Shown piece by piece: positions 45,965 through 54,534 of a DNA stretch of 64,000 nucleotides. Location of the stretch: the NCBI GenBank assembly GCA_046295455.1, contig JBKBNI010000005.1, positions 62,001 to 126,000 of the forward strand, read 5' to 3'. A program made the position numbers and the translations under genes. Every line of letters starts with the position of its first letter. Position 1 is the first letter of the stretch. Under the pieces are notes generated by a model that had not been told where the DNA came from, searched no databases, and saw only the letters and a program-made list of their open reading frames with translations. The stretch comes from Thermaurantimonas sp046295455 (GTDB lineage Bacteria > Bacteroidota > Bacteroidia > Flavobacteriales > Schleiferiaceae).

Positions 45965-47047
45965 ATGGATAATTTAATTGAAAAAATTACTGCGCTCGAA
46001 TTAAAATTTCAGGACATTGCAGATCAAATTGTACAGCCACACATCATTGCTGACCAAAAGAGATACATCGCCCTCAACAGAGAATACAGGGAATTGGAAG
46101 CCATCGTAGAAAAGGGCAAGAAGTACAAAGACCTGTATCATTCGATCCAGGAGGCCAGGGAAATTCTTAAAAATGAAAAGGATGCAGAATTGCGAGAAAT
46201 GGCATTGGCCGAAATTGAAGAAGGTGAACCCCGCTTAGAAGAACTGCGGGAGCAAATACGCCTTCTCCTCTTGCCTAAAGATCCGGAAGATGCAAGAGGG
46301 TGCACTGTGGAAATACGTGCCGGGACCGGGGGAGATGAGGCGGCCATTTTTGCCGGAGACTTGTATCGGATGTATACCAAATACTGTGAACGAAGGGGCT
46401 GGAAAACAGAAGTCCTTGACCAGAATGAGGGTTCGTCTGGCGGATTTAAAGAAATAATATTTAAAGTATATGGTGAAGGTGCCTACGGCATACTCAAATA
46501 TGAATCCGGAGTCCACCGTGTGCAGCGGGTCCCTCAAACCGAAACTCAAGGGCGAGTCCACACATCGGCGGCCACCGTTGCTGTATTGCCCGAGGCCGAT
46601 GAAATCTCCTTTGAGCTGAATCCTGCTGATATCGAGATGCAAACAGCCCGGTCTGGCGGTGCAGGCGGGCAAAACGTAAACAAAGTAGAAACGAAAGTCA
46701 TGCTCACACACAAGCCCACCGGAATCGTGGTCACATGCCAGGTAGAGCGCTCTCAGCATGCAAACCGCGAACGCGCCATGCAGATGCTGCGAGACAAACT
46801 TTTTGAAATGGAGTACACAAAGAGAATGGATGAAGTAGCCTCCAAACGCAAAACTATGGTCAGCACTGGCGACCGATCCGCCAAAATCCGGACATATAAC
46901 TATCCCCAAAGCAGGGTCACAGACCACCGCATTGGTCTTACGGTATACAATCTGGACGAGATACTAAACGGAGATCTTTTTAAATTTTCCGAAGAGCTCG
47001 AACTGGCCGAAAATGCCGAAAGGCTCAAAGAAAGTACTGAAGTGTAA
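45965..47047 (+). CDS. prfA: Peptide chain release factor 1
   Basis: A 360-residue class I release factor that ends translation at UAA and UAG. The peptidyl-hydrolysis motif is 'SGGAGGQNVNKVETKVMLTH' with GGQ. The codon-recognition region has 'HRVQRVPQTETQGRVHTSAA' with the PxT-type tripeptide (PQT), which specifies RF1 rather than RF2. A helical N-terminal domain precedes. It is between purM and pyrF. Confidence 0.95.
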   Translation: MDNLIEKITALELKFQDIADQIVQPHIIADQKRYIALNREYRELEAIVEKGKKYKDLYHSIQEAREILKNEKDAELREMALAEIEEGEPRLEELREQIRLLLLPKDPEDARGCTVEIRAGTGGDEAAIFAGDLYRMYTKYCERRGWKTEVLDQNEGSSGGFKEIIFKVYGEGAYGILKYESGVHRVQRVPQTETQGRVHTSAATVAVLPEADEISFELNPADIEMQTARSGGAGGQNVNKVETKVMLTHKPTGIVVTCQVERSQHANRERAMQMLRDKLFEMEYTKRMDEVASKRKTMVSTGDRSAKIRTYNYPQSRVTDHRIGLTVYNLDEILNGDLFKFSEELELAENAERLKESTEV

Positions 47048-47057
47048 AGAGTACCCC

Positions 47058-47858
47058 ATGTTTACAAAAAACTCACTTGACCGTCGCATCCTAAGCCTTC
47101 GGACGATGCTGTGCGTCGGACTGGATACAGATCCAAATAAATGTCCTGAACACATAACCGGAACCCTCAAGCAAAAGGTCTTGGAATTTAATACGGCTAT
47201 AGTGAGAGCGACATCTGCATACTGTGTAGCTTACAAAATCAATACGGCCTTCTATGAAGCAATGGGAAGCGACGGTTGGCACATCCTAAAGCAAACCGCT
47301 GAATATATCAAATCGCACCATCCCGCTCATTTTCTGATTGCAGATGCCAAAAGAGGAGACATTGGAAACACCGCAAATCAATATGCCCGAGCATTTTACG
47401 ACGAAATGCCCTTTGACGCCATTACATTGTCACCCTACATGGGACTGGATACAATTCGTCCTTTTATCCGAAATGGAAAGTTTGCCATCATTTTGGCTTT
47501 GACCTCTAACCAGGGTTCAATGGATTTTCAGATGCAGCCTATGTCCGATGGCTCATTGCTCTTTGAGAATGTCGTGAAGCGGTTTTCCGGCGAATTTAGC
47601 TGCGACCAGATCATGTTTGTAGCAGGTGCCACACACGGAGCGATTCTCAGAAATATTCGTGCTTCTGCGCCGGATTACTATTTGCTTGTGCCCGGTGTTG
47701 GTGCTCAGGGGGGTGATTACAACACCATTGTATCCCATGCACTCAACTCGTCAGGAGCAGGGCTATTGGTCAACTCCAGCAGAGAAATATTGTATGCATC
47801 CTCGTCTGCCAACTTTGAAGATGCTGCCGCCTCAGCTGCCATGAGTTATTTATTCTGA
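47058..47858 (+). CDS. pyrF: Orotidine 5'-phosphate decarboxylase
   Basis: A 266-residue enzyme making UMP from OMP, the last step of pyrimidine synthesis. The type 2 (PyrF2) active-site signature is 'LIADAKRGDIGNTANQYA' with Asp-Lys-Asp in the right order, and 'MLCVGLDTDPNKCP' is the phosphate-proximal start. 'VPGVGAQGGDY' closes the barrel. The ATG at 47058 is used; a longer reading from 47013 would overlap prfA by 35 bases. Confidence 0.95.
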   Translation: MFTKNSLDRRILSLRTMLCVGLDTDPNKCPEHITGTLKQKVLEFNTAIVRATSAYCVAYKINTAFYEAMGSDGWHILKQTAEYIKSHHPAHFLIADAKRGDIGNTANQYARAFYDEMPFDAITLSPYMGLDTIRPFIRNGKFAIILALTSNQGSMDFQMQPMSDGSLLFENVVKRFSGEFSCDQIMFVAGATHGAILRNIRASAPDYYLLVPGVGAQGGDYNTIVSHALNSSGAGLLVNSSREILYASSSANFEDAAASAAMSYLF

Positions 47859-48085
47859 CAGAAGGATTTAAAAGTATTAAAGCATAAAGAAATAGAGCGC
47901 GCCAGTTGATTGACCCTCATTATGAAAACCATATTAAAAAATCAAAAATTATTTCAAAATGCGCAGTAAATCCAATGGAGGATGGATAGCAGCTGCTTTA
48001 AAAAATCTTTGAATTCAAGTAATAAACTAATTGATCTTTGAAAATATTAATCACACTTCACTTGCTGAATAGCAAAACCCATATG
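47859..48085. other. Intergenic region after pyrF
   Basis: AT-rich, without a convincing gene. A 15-codon reading frame at about 47921 starts with ATG but has no support. The palindrome GCAGCTGC occurs near 47989. Nothing else is seen before the promoter at 48086. Confidence 0.4.
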
Positions 48086-48093
48086 TATATTTG
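48086..48093 (+). promoter_or_regulatory. -7 promoter element for the small membrane protein gene
   Basis: TATATTTG is an exact TAnnTTTG box, 21 bases after TTG (48062-48064) and 20 bases before the ATG at 48114. Confidence 0.5.
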
Positions 48094-48113
48094 GCCTTTA
48101 AATCTATCATAAA

Positions 48114-48284
48114 ATGATTACATATACACTTGGATGGTTCTTGTTTTTGATTATTTTTCTCATGGGCTTTGGAATGCTCATCTTCTTATCCCTGTTTATA
48201 GTTTATTGGCTGACACTGATATCAATTGAGCAGATCAATCCAAAACTCGCTCACAAAATTATTGGACACAAAGAGACTGAATAA
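48114..48284 (+). CDS. Small membrane protein, 56 residues
   Basis: A 56-residue open frame from ATG to TAA. Residues 5-38 are an unbroken hydrophobic stretch, long enough for one long or two short membrane helices, followed by a basic polar tail ('NPKLAHKIIGHKETE'). It has an exact promoter box just upstream and a strong terminator downstream (48330), so it looks like a real single-gene transcript although it is short. I do not recognise a family. Confidence 0.6.
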   Translation: MITYTLGWFLFLIIFLMGFGMLIFLSLFIVYWLTLISIEQINPKLAHKIIGHKETE

Positions 48285-48329
48285 GAAACATTATCTGCTA
48301 GTAAATACAATTTTTATGTTCACATTTCC

Positions 48330-48356
48330 AAAGAGGTCGGTAGTGACCTCTTTTTT
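48330..48356 (+). terminator. Rho-independent terminator of the small membrane protein gene
   Basis: AAAGAGGTC (48330-48338) pairs with GACCTCTTT (48345-48353), followed by further T residues. Confidence 0.8.
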
Positions 48357-48363
48357 GTTTACA

Positions 48364-48371
48364 TACTTTTG
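48364..48371 (+). promoter_or_regulatory. -7 promoter element for the 48393 gene
   Basis: TACTTTTG, an exact TAnnTTTG box, 22 bases before the GTG start at 48393 and directly after the upstream terminator. Confidence 0.45.
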
Positions 48372-48392
48372 TAAAGGGTTTAACTGTCACTT

Positions 48393-48977
48393 GTGCTAAG
48401 AGATTTGCTAATCAGGAAGTTTTCGAAACAAACGCTAAATAAAAAATTTAACGTTAATAAAAATAAAAATGAAGTTGATCGAATCCTTCATCTCATTCTG
48501 CACGAGATGGGTTACAGATTCGTGACGGGAAGTCATTGGGAAGTAGCAGATCCCTCATCACTTGGAAAGTACCGACAGAAATGGATTCCGGCAAGATATG
48601 TAGATATTCGACTTAATGAATTAAATGACAACTCTACAGCCGTAGAGATGCAAGTATCTTACTATCTTACCAAAAGAAGATTTAAATACAAAATTGATAT
48701 ACTTCTGGACAGTGAGCTGGAGATAATTAAAGAAGTAGTCGTTCGGGGTAGAGATGAAGTAAATCTGCAGGAGGAGGTTTTGATCAAAAGTCTTGAAAAA
48801 GATTCAGAATTTTCAAACATTGTTTTGCTACTTGCTTTGATACTGATCACTGTGCTCCTTGTATTTGCGCTAAGCTATATTCCAGGCATATGGAAGTGGG
48901 TGGCAGTTGTTGTAATAGTAGCTATTCAGATTGGTTTGTTGGTTTGGTTTAATTCTCAGAATATCCGCAAACATTAG
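48393..48977 (+). CDS. Membrane-anchored protein of unknown function
   Basis: A 194-residue protein. Residues 1-140 are soluble, mixed alpha/beta and charged; residues 145-187 form two adjacent hydrophobic segments ('IVLLLALILITVLLVFAL' and 'WVAVVVIVAIQIGLLVWF') with a short hairpin, so a C-terminal membrane anchor. The GTG start fits the promoter box at 48364. It ends 19 bases before xerD. No family is recognised. Confidence 0.75.
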   Translation: MLRDLLIRKFSKQTLNKKFNVNKNKNEVDRILHLILHEMGYRFVTGSHWEVADPSSLGKYRQKWIPARYVDIRLNELNDNSTAVEMQVSYYLTKRRFKYKIDILLDSELEIIKEVVVRGRDEVNLQEEVLIKSLEKDSEFSNIVLLLALILITVLLVFALSYIPGIWKWVAVVVIVAIQIGLLVWFNSQNIRKH

Positions 48978-48996
48978 GATTTTACAGCTTTGTAGG

Positions 48997-49920
48997 ATGC
49001 AAAAAGAGGAGGTTTTAAAGGATTTTCTGGAGTATCTCAGACTTGAGAAAAGCTTGTCTCAAAACACTGAAAACGCCTACAGACGCGACTTGATAAGCTT
49101 CTTCCGATGGCTTGATTCCCTCAATAAACAAGTAGAATCTGTCGAATTGACAGATCTGGAGCAATTTGTCTCCGAATGTGCTTCCGGTGCCAAAGCATCA
49201 TCAACCGCAAGACGCATCTCAGCGATCCGGCATTTTTACAAGTATCTTCAACTTGAGGAATACATTTCTGACAATCCCACCGAACTTCTCGAACTTCCGA
49301 AGCTCGAAAAATACCTGCCCCAAGTACTTAGTGTTCATGAGATCAATCAACTCATAGGTGCAATAGATGTATCTACCGATGAGGGTTTCCGCAATAAAAC
49401 CATGATCGAATTGCTTTATGCGACAGGTATGAGGGTCAGTGAATTGATATCTCTCAGATTGAGCGATCTGTATATTGAAGAGTCCCTCCTCAAAGTAACC
49501 GGTAAGGGTAATAAGCAACGATTTGTGCCAGTGCATCGGGGAGCGTTGGATCTGCTGACTATTTATATCCGTGACATTCGCCCCAAAATGGCAATAAACA
49601 AGAAATCTGAAAATTTTATTTTTTTAAACAAAAGGGGTGGACCGCTAAGCAGAGTAATGGTGTTTACTTTCATCAAGACATATGCAAAACTTTCCGGGAT
49701 TAAAAAATCCATTTCGCCACATACATTTCGGCACAGCTTTGCGACGCATCTGATAGAAGCAGGGGCTGATCTCCGCTCAGTACAGGACTTGCTGGGACAT
49801 GAGAGCATACTGACTACGGAGATATACACCCATTTAAGCAATAAGCATTTGAGAAAGATGATACATATGTATCACCCACGGTCCGGTAGGAAGGTAAAAT
49901 CGGGAGAAAAAGACAATTAA
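48997..49920 (+). CDS. xerD: Site-specific tyrosine recombinase XerD
   Basis: A 307-residue recombinase that, with XerC, resolves chromosome dimers at dif. The SAM-like N-terminal core-binding domain starts 'FLEYLRLEKSLSQNT'. The catalytic set is complete: Arg146 in 'ATGMRVSEL', a Lys in 'VTGKGNK' (170-173), His242 and Arg245 in 'SPHTFRHSFATH', His268 in 'LLGHES' and nucleophile Tyr277 in 'EIYTHLS'. ATG at 48997 gives the normal length. Chromosomal Xer role is favoured over a phage integrase. Confidence 0.94.
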   Translation: MQKEEVLKDFLEYLRLEKSLSQNTENAYRRDLISFFRWLDSLNKQVESVELTDLEQFVSECASGAKASSTARRISAIRHFYKYLQLEEYISDNPTELLELPKLEKYLPQVLSVHEINQLIGAIDVSTDEGFRNKTMIELLYATGMRVSELISLRLSDLYIEESLLKVTGKGNKQRFVPVHRGALDLLTIYIRDIRPKMAINKKSENFIFLNKRGGPLSRVMVFTFIKTYAKLSGIKKSISPHTFRHSFATHLIEAGADLRSVQDLLGHESILTTEIYTHLSNKHLRKMIHMYHPRSGRKVKSGEKDN

Positions 49921-49939
49921 ATCGTCATGATATTGATGA

Positions 49940-49947
49940 TATATTTG
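49940..49947 (+). promoter_or_regulatory. -7 promoter element for the XRE-S24 regulator
   Basis: TATATTTG, an exact TAnnTTTG box. It places transcription start near 49954, which favours the ATG at 49964 over the TTG at 49955. Confidence 0.45.
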
Positions 49948-49963
49948 TCAAAATTTGTGTGGT

Positions 49964-50767
49964 ATGCACTTTTTGGCTTCTAATATCCGGCTGTTGCGCA
50001 AGCGAAAGCGACTTTCTCAGGAAGATCTTGCAAATGCCCTCGGAGTAACCCGCTCTGTCATTAATTCTTATGAAAATAAGTTGGCAGACCCTCCTCTACC
50101 TGTATTATTAAAAATAGCCGAATTTTTTAAGATCAGCATAGACCGACTTGTCCGTCAAAACCTGAATGATTTAAGAGAATCCGAATTAAGTGAAATCGAA
50201 CGCGGTTTGGATATGGATTTTTTGGGTCGAAGGCTTCGGGTACTGACTACAACCGTGGATTCAGACCGGGAGAATCTTACGGAGCTGGTACCCGAACGAG
50301 CAAAAGCCGGATACACCACGGGGTATTCTGATCCTGATTTCATCCGCGATTTGCCGATTATGCAACTTCCTTTTCTTTCCAAAAACAGAAAATACAGGGC
50401 CTTTGCAATCTCTGGTGATAGCATGCCTCCAATACCTCATGGCTCAATTGTAATTGGAGAGTATGTGGAAGACTGGACTTCGGTCAGATCGGATGTACCC
50501 TACATCGTGGTTACCCGAAGCGAAGGAATTGTGTTTAAATTACTGAAAAATCAATTGACCGATCGGGGCACGTTTATGTTTGTCTCGATCAATCCGGCAT
50601 ATAAACCTTATGAGATGAGTGCCGACGAAATTTTGGAAATCTGGAAATTTCAGTACTTTATCAGTTCAGAGCTCTGGCCTGCCGAACTGACCAAAGACTC
50701 CGTAGCCCGCGCTCTCCATTCCATACATGATGAAATATCTGAAATAAAAAAACAGCTGAAGTCTTAA
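49964..50767 (+). CDS. XRE-family regulator with LexA/S24 peptidase domain
   Basis: A 267-residue repressor of the CI/LexA two-domain type. The helix-turn-helix is at residues 5-62 ('LSQEDLANALGVTRSVINSYENK' region). The C-terminal S24 domain has the self-cleavage pair Ala115-Gly116 ('AKAGYTTG'), nucleophile Ser153 in 'ISGDSMPPIPHG' and Lys191 in 'GIVFKLLKN'. All three catalytic parts are intact, so self-cleavage upon stress is likely. Targets are unknown. It is close upstream of pnuC (gap nine bases), which it may share a transcript with. Confidence 0.88.
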   Translation: MHFLASNIRLLRKRKRLSQEDLANALGVTRSVINSYENKLADPPLPVLLKIAEFFKISIDRLVRQNLNDLRESELSEIERGLDMDFLGRRLRVLTTTVDSDRENLTELVPERAKAGYTTGYSDPDFIRDLPIMQLPFLSKNRKYRAFAISGDSMPPIPHGSIVIGEYVEDWTSVRSDVPYIVVTRSEGIVFKLLKNQLTDRGTFMFVSINPAYKPYEMSADEILEIWKFQYFISSELWPAELTKDSVARALHSIHDEISEIKKQLKS

Positions 50768-50776
50768 ACCCACCGG

Positions 50777-51331
50777 ATGCATAAAAATGGTTTGAGGTAT
50801 TGGGAAGCGGTGGCTGTTGTGTTTAGTATACTATACACGTGGCTTCTCGCAGACGGCAATATGTGGTGCTGGTGGTTTGCCATAGGAGCATCCGTCATCT
50901 ACATTGCGTTGACCCTTCGGGTTGGGCTATTTGCAGAGAGTTTTCTGCATGGGGTGTATTTGATCATGGCTATATATGGCTTACATCGGTCAGGAGAATG
51001 GGAGGCTAGCGGACTGTCTGAGTCGTTTGGCTGGCCGGTACATATTCTGGCGGTAGCATCGGGTGGGATCATTACATATGGATCAGGAAGGCTACTAGTC
51101 ACTTATACAAGGGCAAAAGCCACCTATCTGGATTCCTTTACTACCGTTTTCAGCTTGTGGGCTACCTGGCTGATGGTTAACTTCTACCCTGAAAATTGGA
51201 TTTACTGGATTGTCATCGACGCTGCTTCGGCAGTCTTGTACTTCCGAGGCGGATTATTTATGTCCTCTTTGTTGTATCTGGCTTATACCTTCCTGGCTTT
51301 GAGAGGCTGGATATTATGGACAAGTGGTTAG
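50777..51331 (+). CDS. pnuC: Nicotinamide riboside transporter PnuC
   Basis: A 184-residue inner-membrane protein with about seven hydrophobic segments. Family marks are the aromatic-rich 'NMWCWWFAIGASVIY', 'TYLDSFTTVFSLWATWLM' and 'ENWIYWIVIDAASAVLYF', the substrate-binding Trp/Asn-rich helices of PnuC. It imports nicotinamide riboside for NAD salvage. It follows the XRE-S24 regulator gene by nine bases and overlaps the convergent glycosyltransferase gene by four bases. Confidence 0.88.
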   Translation: MHKNGLRYWEAVAVVFSILYTWLLADGNMWCWWFAIGASVIYIALTLRVGLFAESFLHGVYLIMAIYGLHRSGEWEASGLSESFGWPVHILAVASGGIITYGSGRLLVTYTRAKATYLDSFTTVFSLWATWLMVNFYPENWIYWIVIDAASAVLYFRGGLFMSSLLYLAYTFLALRGWILWTSG

Positions 51332-52554
51332 GCCGACACTTTCTTGCTAATTGTGTCCTCTATGCCCAGGAGCATGGCCTGTACCGAATTTTCCCAACTG
51401 TGACTTCGCGCATGTTCGATCCTTTTTTTTCGCAGAGCGATATCATCTTTTTCTGAAAGTGCTTTTTCGATAAATTGTTGATATTCCCCGACCGAAGATG
51501 CCAGATACACAAACCCTTCAAAAGCCTGCATGGCCTCTGTACGCGTGGCGACGACAGGCTTTCCCATAGCAAGATATTCATCGATCTTCCGCGGATAGTT
51601 TCCTATCGTCATTGGATTCACTTCCTGCGGGTTGATGGCCACGTCAAAGAATTTTAAGTAGGTAGGAAGTTGCTCCGGCTTGCGCGGCCCTAAAAAGTGC
51701 ACATTGGACAAGTGGTGCAGTGGGGAGGTTTTAAAATGCTCGTCCTCCGGACCTACAAATACAAATTGCCATTCCGGGCGGGCTACAGCTAAATTTTCCA
51801 GAAGATTCAGATCCAGACGCATTTTTAGCAAAGCTCCGATATACCCTATGATCGGTCCTGAAATTTTCTTCAATTCCTCCGGTTTTTCAAAATCTTTGTC
51901 AGGATCAAAAAGGTCAAGTTCACACCCTTGACCGATGTAGTAGCTATTGGGGTTGAAGCGGGCACAGTAGTTTTTTAGATAAATGCTGTTTGCTGCAGCC
52001 ATATCGCTTTTTGCAATTAAGCGGGGTTCCAAACGGGTACCATGTCTTTTGAAGTAATCGGTTGAGATCAGATTATCACGTGAATAATAAATTGAAAATA
52101 TTGGACTTAGCATTTCCTGCATGTAAAAACTGCGAAACATATCACTGTCGTTAAAAAGGATGAAATCCTTAATATTCAATTCACCCAACGCATATTGTAC
52201 CTCCCTCGCTTGCCGGCGGTTGTTGATATAATTGAAGAAGTCAAAGACGGAACCGTCCGGAAGCCAGTTTATGCTCTCCAATACAGTACGAGGTGTAAAT
52301 GTGGTAAGTCTGTCATTGATTTCCAAAAAAGGGCTAATGTGCCCCTTGTTTACTTGTCTGCGGTATTCAATGTGTTTTTGATCTCCGGATGCATTTCTCA
52401 GGATCGTAAACCGATCGAGAGGAATATTTATGTAGATGACTCTAAAATTTTTACTCAATTCAAGAGCAATGTTTTTGCAGTTACTACCAATGGGAGTGTC
52501 CCAGGGTTGCTGCCCGAAAATGATAAAATTTTCAGAGGGAAGATGGATGTGCAT
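51328..52554 (-). CDS. Glycosyltransferase, GT4-like
   Basis: A 408-residue GT-B glycosyltransferase. The C-terminal domain has 'GPIIGYIGALLKMRLDLNLL', 'FVFVGPEDEHF', 'VHFLGPRKPEQLPTYLKFFD' and the donor-contacting 'PRKIDEYLAMGKPVVAT'. The layout matches the teichuronic-acid/TuaH-like GT4 group. Substrates are not identified. It starts in the palindrome-rich divergent region (52555-52744) and may have a promoter there (TATGTTTG on the minus strand at 52579-52586). Confidence 0.85.
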   Translation of the reverse strand: MHIHLPSENFIIFGQQPWDTPIGSNCKNIALELSKNFRVIYINIPLDRFTILRNASGDQKHIEYRRQVNKGHISPFLEINDRLTTFTPRTVLESINWLPDGSVFDFFNYINNRRQAREVQYALGELNIKDFILFNDSDMFRSFYMQEMLSPIFSIYYSRDNLISTDYFKRHGTRLEPRLIAKSDMAAANSIYLKNYCARFNPNSYYIGQGCELDLFDPDKDFEKPEELKKISGPIIGYIGALLKMRLDLNLLENLAVARPEWQFVFVGPEDEHFKTSPLHHLSNVHFLGPRKPEQLPTYLKFFDVAINPQEVNPMTIGNYPRKIDEYLAMGKPVVATRTEAMQAFEGFVYLASSVGEYQQFIEKALSEKDDIALRKKRIEHARSHSWENSVQAMLLGIEDTISKKVSA

Positions 52555-52647
52555 ATACAGAAAAAAATTATCCAGCTACAAACATACTTATCTCAAGTAC
52601 GTGCTCAGGAATCGAGCATTTGTTTTTTTGGATAATCTTTCCTGATT

Positions 52648-52705
52648 ATGGATATCCAAGAGAAAAGCACATCAGGATATCCATGATAATTATCATAGTA
52701 CGTAC
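52648..52705. promoter_or_regulatory. Cluster of palindromes in a divergent intergenic region
   Basis: ATGGATATCC (52648-52657) and GGATATCCAT (52675-52684) form a 10-base inverted repeat around 17 bases, and each arm also holds the palindrome GGATATCC. Overlapping it is ATGATAATTATCAT (52683-52696), a perfect 14-base palindrome, and then GTACGTAC (52698-52705). The cluster lies between the divergent glycosyltransferase and nucleotidyltransferase genes and is a likely control region. Confidence 0.5.
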
Positions 52706-52744
52706 CATCGAAATCTCCGAAATTTAACTCAAAGCTATATTTGA

Positions 52745-53110
52745 ATGAAATTTGGAATTTCTTATCTGCTTCCCCAAGCCTTGCAACAATTGTGTTTTCA
52801 ATGTGAGAATCTGGAGTTTTTGGTTTCAAAATATCCTGAGATTCAACATGTATGCGCTTTTAACAGCGTGAAGGAACTTTACCTGACCGGCTCAGCTGTT
52901 CAAGCACAGTTTAAAAAAGGAGATCATATTGATTTTTTAGTAGATTTCACGTCAGATGATCCTGTAAAAAGAAGTACATTATACATGTCTTTAAAATCAG
53001 ATTTAACTGAAATTCTCCATAATAATATTCGTTTGTACGACTTGTTTTATACCACCGAAGATAAACCCTCCACAGGTCACCAAAAGAGGATTTTACTGTA
53101 CAAATGTTAA
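52745..53110 (+). CDS. Degenerate nucleotidyltransferase-domain protein
   Basis: A 121-residue protein like the small Pol-beta-type (MNT) nucleotidyltransferases common in Bacteroidota. 'LYLTGSAVQAQFKKGDHIDFLVDF' carries Gly49-Ser50 and Asp63, but the first metal-binding Asp of the usual 'SDIDLLV' pattern is replaced by His61. Downstream 'LKSDLTEILHNNIRLYD' matches the family's 'LEELLGRKVDLV' helix. Enzymatic activity is therefore doubtful. An exact TATATTTG box (52736-52743) sits immediately before the ATG, too close for a normal leader, so the box may be chance or the true start later. The gene ends five bases before the convergent helicase gene. Confidence 0.65.
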   Translation: MKFGISYLLPQALQQLCFQCENLEFLVSKYPEIQHVCAFNSVKELYLTGSAVQAQFKKGDHIDFLVDFTSDDPVKRSTLYMSLKSDLTEILHNNIRLYDLFYTTEDKPSTGHQKRILLYKC

Positions 53111-53115
53111 TGATA

Positions 53116-54507
53116 CTACTCAAAATAATTATCCGAAAAACCCAATAGAAAGACACAGGATTTGCCCCTTGTAAACGCGGTGTAAAGCCATCGAATGTAT
53201 TCTGTATCGGGTTGGGAATCATCAGGAAGGTAAGGTTTCTCCACATACACCGTGTTCCATTGTCCGCCTTGAGCCTTATGCACTGTAATGGCATACGAAA
53301 ATTTTACCTGCAAGGAATTGGCATACTCATTCTCAGAAAGAATTTTTTTAAAGTATCTTTTGGTATCAACGGAATATTCCTCTACAGATATCTGAGTGAT
53401 AAGTCGTACATACTCTTCATAACCTAGAGATGCAGACTCGGTATAAAGTGTATCCAGTAATACGATGGTATCAAAATCAGGCTGTGTTTCCATATCCGTC
53501 ATCCGCACCCTGACTTTGGCAAACCGAAATCCAAACTTCTCTTCAACCTTATAGACTCTTCGGACTTCCAAAATATCCCCATTGGCAATAAATCCGGCGG
53601 GAGAAGTCGAATCAAGCCAGAAATAATTATTTTTTACAACCATGAGGCGATCACCGGCATCAAGTTCAGAATCCATCTGGAGAATTCTCTGGCGGATCTG
53701 AGAGTTATACATATTGGCCCGCTTATTGGACCTTACAAGTATAATGCTTTGATCTACACGGGAAGAGTCAAATGAATAGCAGAGTTTTTCAAAGATCTCT
53801 GCTCTGTCCTTGAGATCGGTAAAATCAGCACCTCTTTTAAAAAGAGGTATTTCCGCAGGCTCGGAAGCCATCGAGTCCCGAAGCCTGGTGGCATTGAATA
53901 CGATATTGGATTGTAGTTGCTGACGAACCACCGAAGAGAGTTGAGCCTCTGATACATTCATGAAGAAATATGACCGAAAAATATCTGCATTCAAAGCCGG
54001 ACTTTCCGTTTGCCTCACCGGGGGCAACTGTGCATGATCTCCCACGAGAATCAACTTATTGCGGTGTCCGGAAAATATAAATTCCAGGACGTCCTCCATC
54101 AGACTGGCATCGGTATCTTCCTGCTGTAATCCAAGCATGGAAGCTTCATCAATTAGGTACAACGTATCATTATTCTGATTGACTTTCAGCCGAAAGGAAA
54201 ATTTTCCGGCTTTGGCAGTCGTGTAATAAATGTGTCTGTGAATCGTGGAGGCTTGTAAGTGAGCGTATTGACTCATTACTTTGGCTGCCCTGCCGGTCGG
54301 CGCCAGCAATACAAATTTTGAACGGCTAGGCAGGCATTTGACCAGAGAGGTCACCAAAGTAGTTTTACCGGTACCTGCAGAACCTTTTAAAATAAAAATC
54401 TGTGCAGAATCTTCTGTAAGAAATTCTAATATTTTTTCTGTGGCTTTGATTTGGTCGTCGGTAGGATCATATTTTAATTCCTGAAATATTTTTTCCTTTT
54501 TAATCAT
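53116..54507 (-). CDS. RecD-like ATP-dependent DNA helicase
   Basis: A 463-residue superfamily 1B helicase of the short RecD2/Dda-like type. Walker A 'LKGSAGTGKTTLVTSLVK' near residue 38, motif Ia 'LLAPTGRAAKVMS', Walker B 'LYLIDEASMLGL', 'ILVGDHAQLPPV' and, at the C-terminus, 'AITVHKAQGGQWNTVYVE' plus 'RWLYTAFTRGKSCVFLL' are all present. It lacks the long N-terminal domain of RecD2. It would unwind DNA 5'-3' in repair or replication. Convergent with the nucleotidyltransferase gene. Confidence 0.9.
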   Translation of the reverse strand: MIKKEKIFQELKYDPTDDQIKATEKILEFLTEDSAQIFILKGSAGTGKTTLVTSLVKCLPSRSKFVLLAPTGRAAKVMSQYAHLQASTIHRHIYYTTAKAGKFSFRLKVNQNNDTLYLIDEASMLGLQQEDTDASLMEDVLEFIFSGHRNKLILVGDHAQLPPVRQTESPALNADIFRSYFFMNVSEAQLSSVVRQQLQSNIVFNATRLRDSMASEPAEIPLFKRGADFTDLKDRAEIFEKLCYSFDSSRVDQSIILVRSNKRANMYNSQIRQRILQMDSELDAGDRLMVVKNNYFWLDSTSPAGFIANGDILEVRRVYKVEEKFGFRFAKVRVRMTDMETQPDFDTIVLLDTLYTESASLGYEEYVRLITQISVEEYSVDTKRYFKKILSENEYANSLQVKFSYAITVHKAQGGQWNTVYVEKPYLPDDSQPDTEYIRWLYTAFTRGKSCVFLLGFSDNYFE

Positions 54508-54534
54508 AGCTTAACAGGCCCGTGGGTCGTATAA

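Noticed and set aside
47921..47968. Fifteen-codon frame beginning ATG after pyrF
   Set aside because: Too short, with no promoter box, no terminator-linked attenuator and no downstream biosynthetic gene.
48997..50767. xerD plus XRE-S24 gene read as a prophage remnant
   Set aside because: XerD has normal chromosomal length and motifs, there are no structural phage genes or attachment repeats, and neighbours are housekeeping.
52605..52829. Minus-strand frame of 74 codons in the palindrome region
   Set aside because: It overlaps the nucleotidyltransferase gene start, has no family likeness and its content follows from the palindromes.
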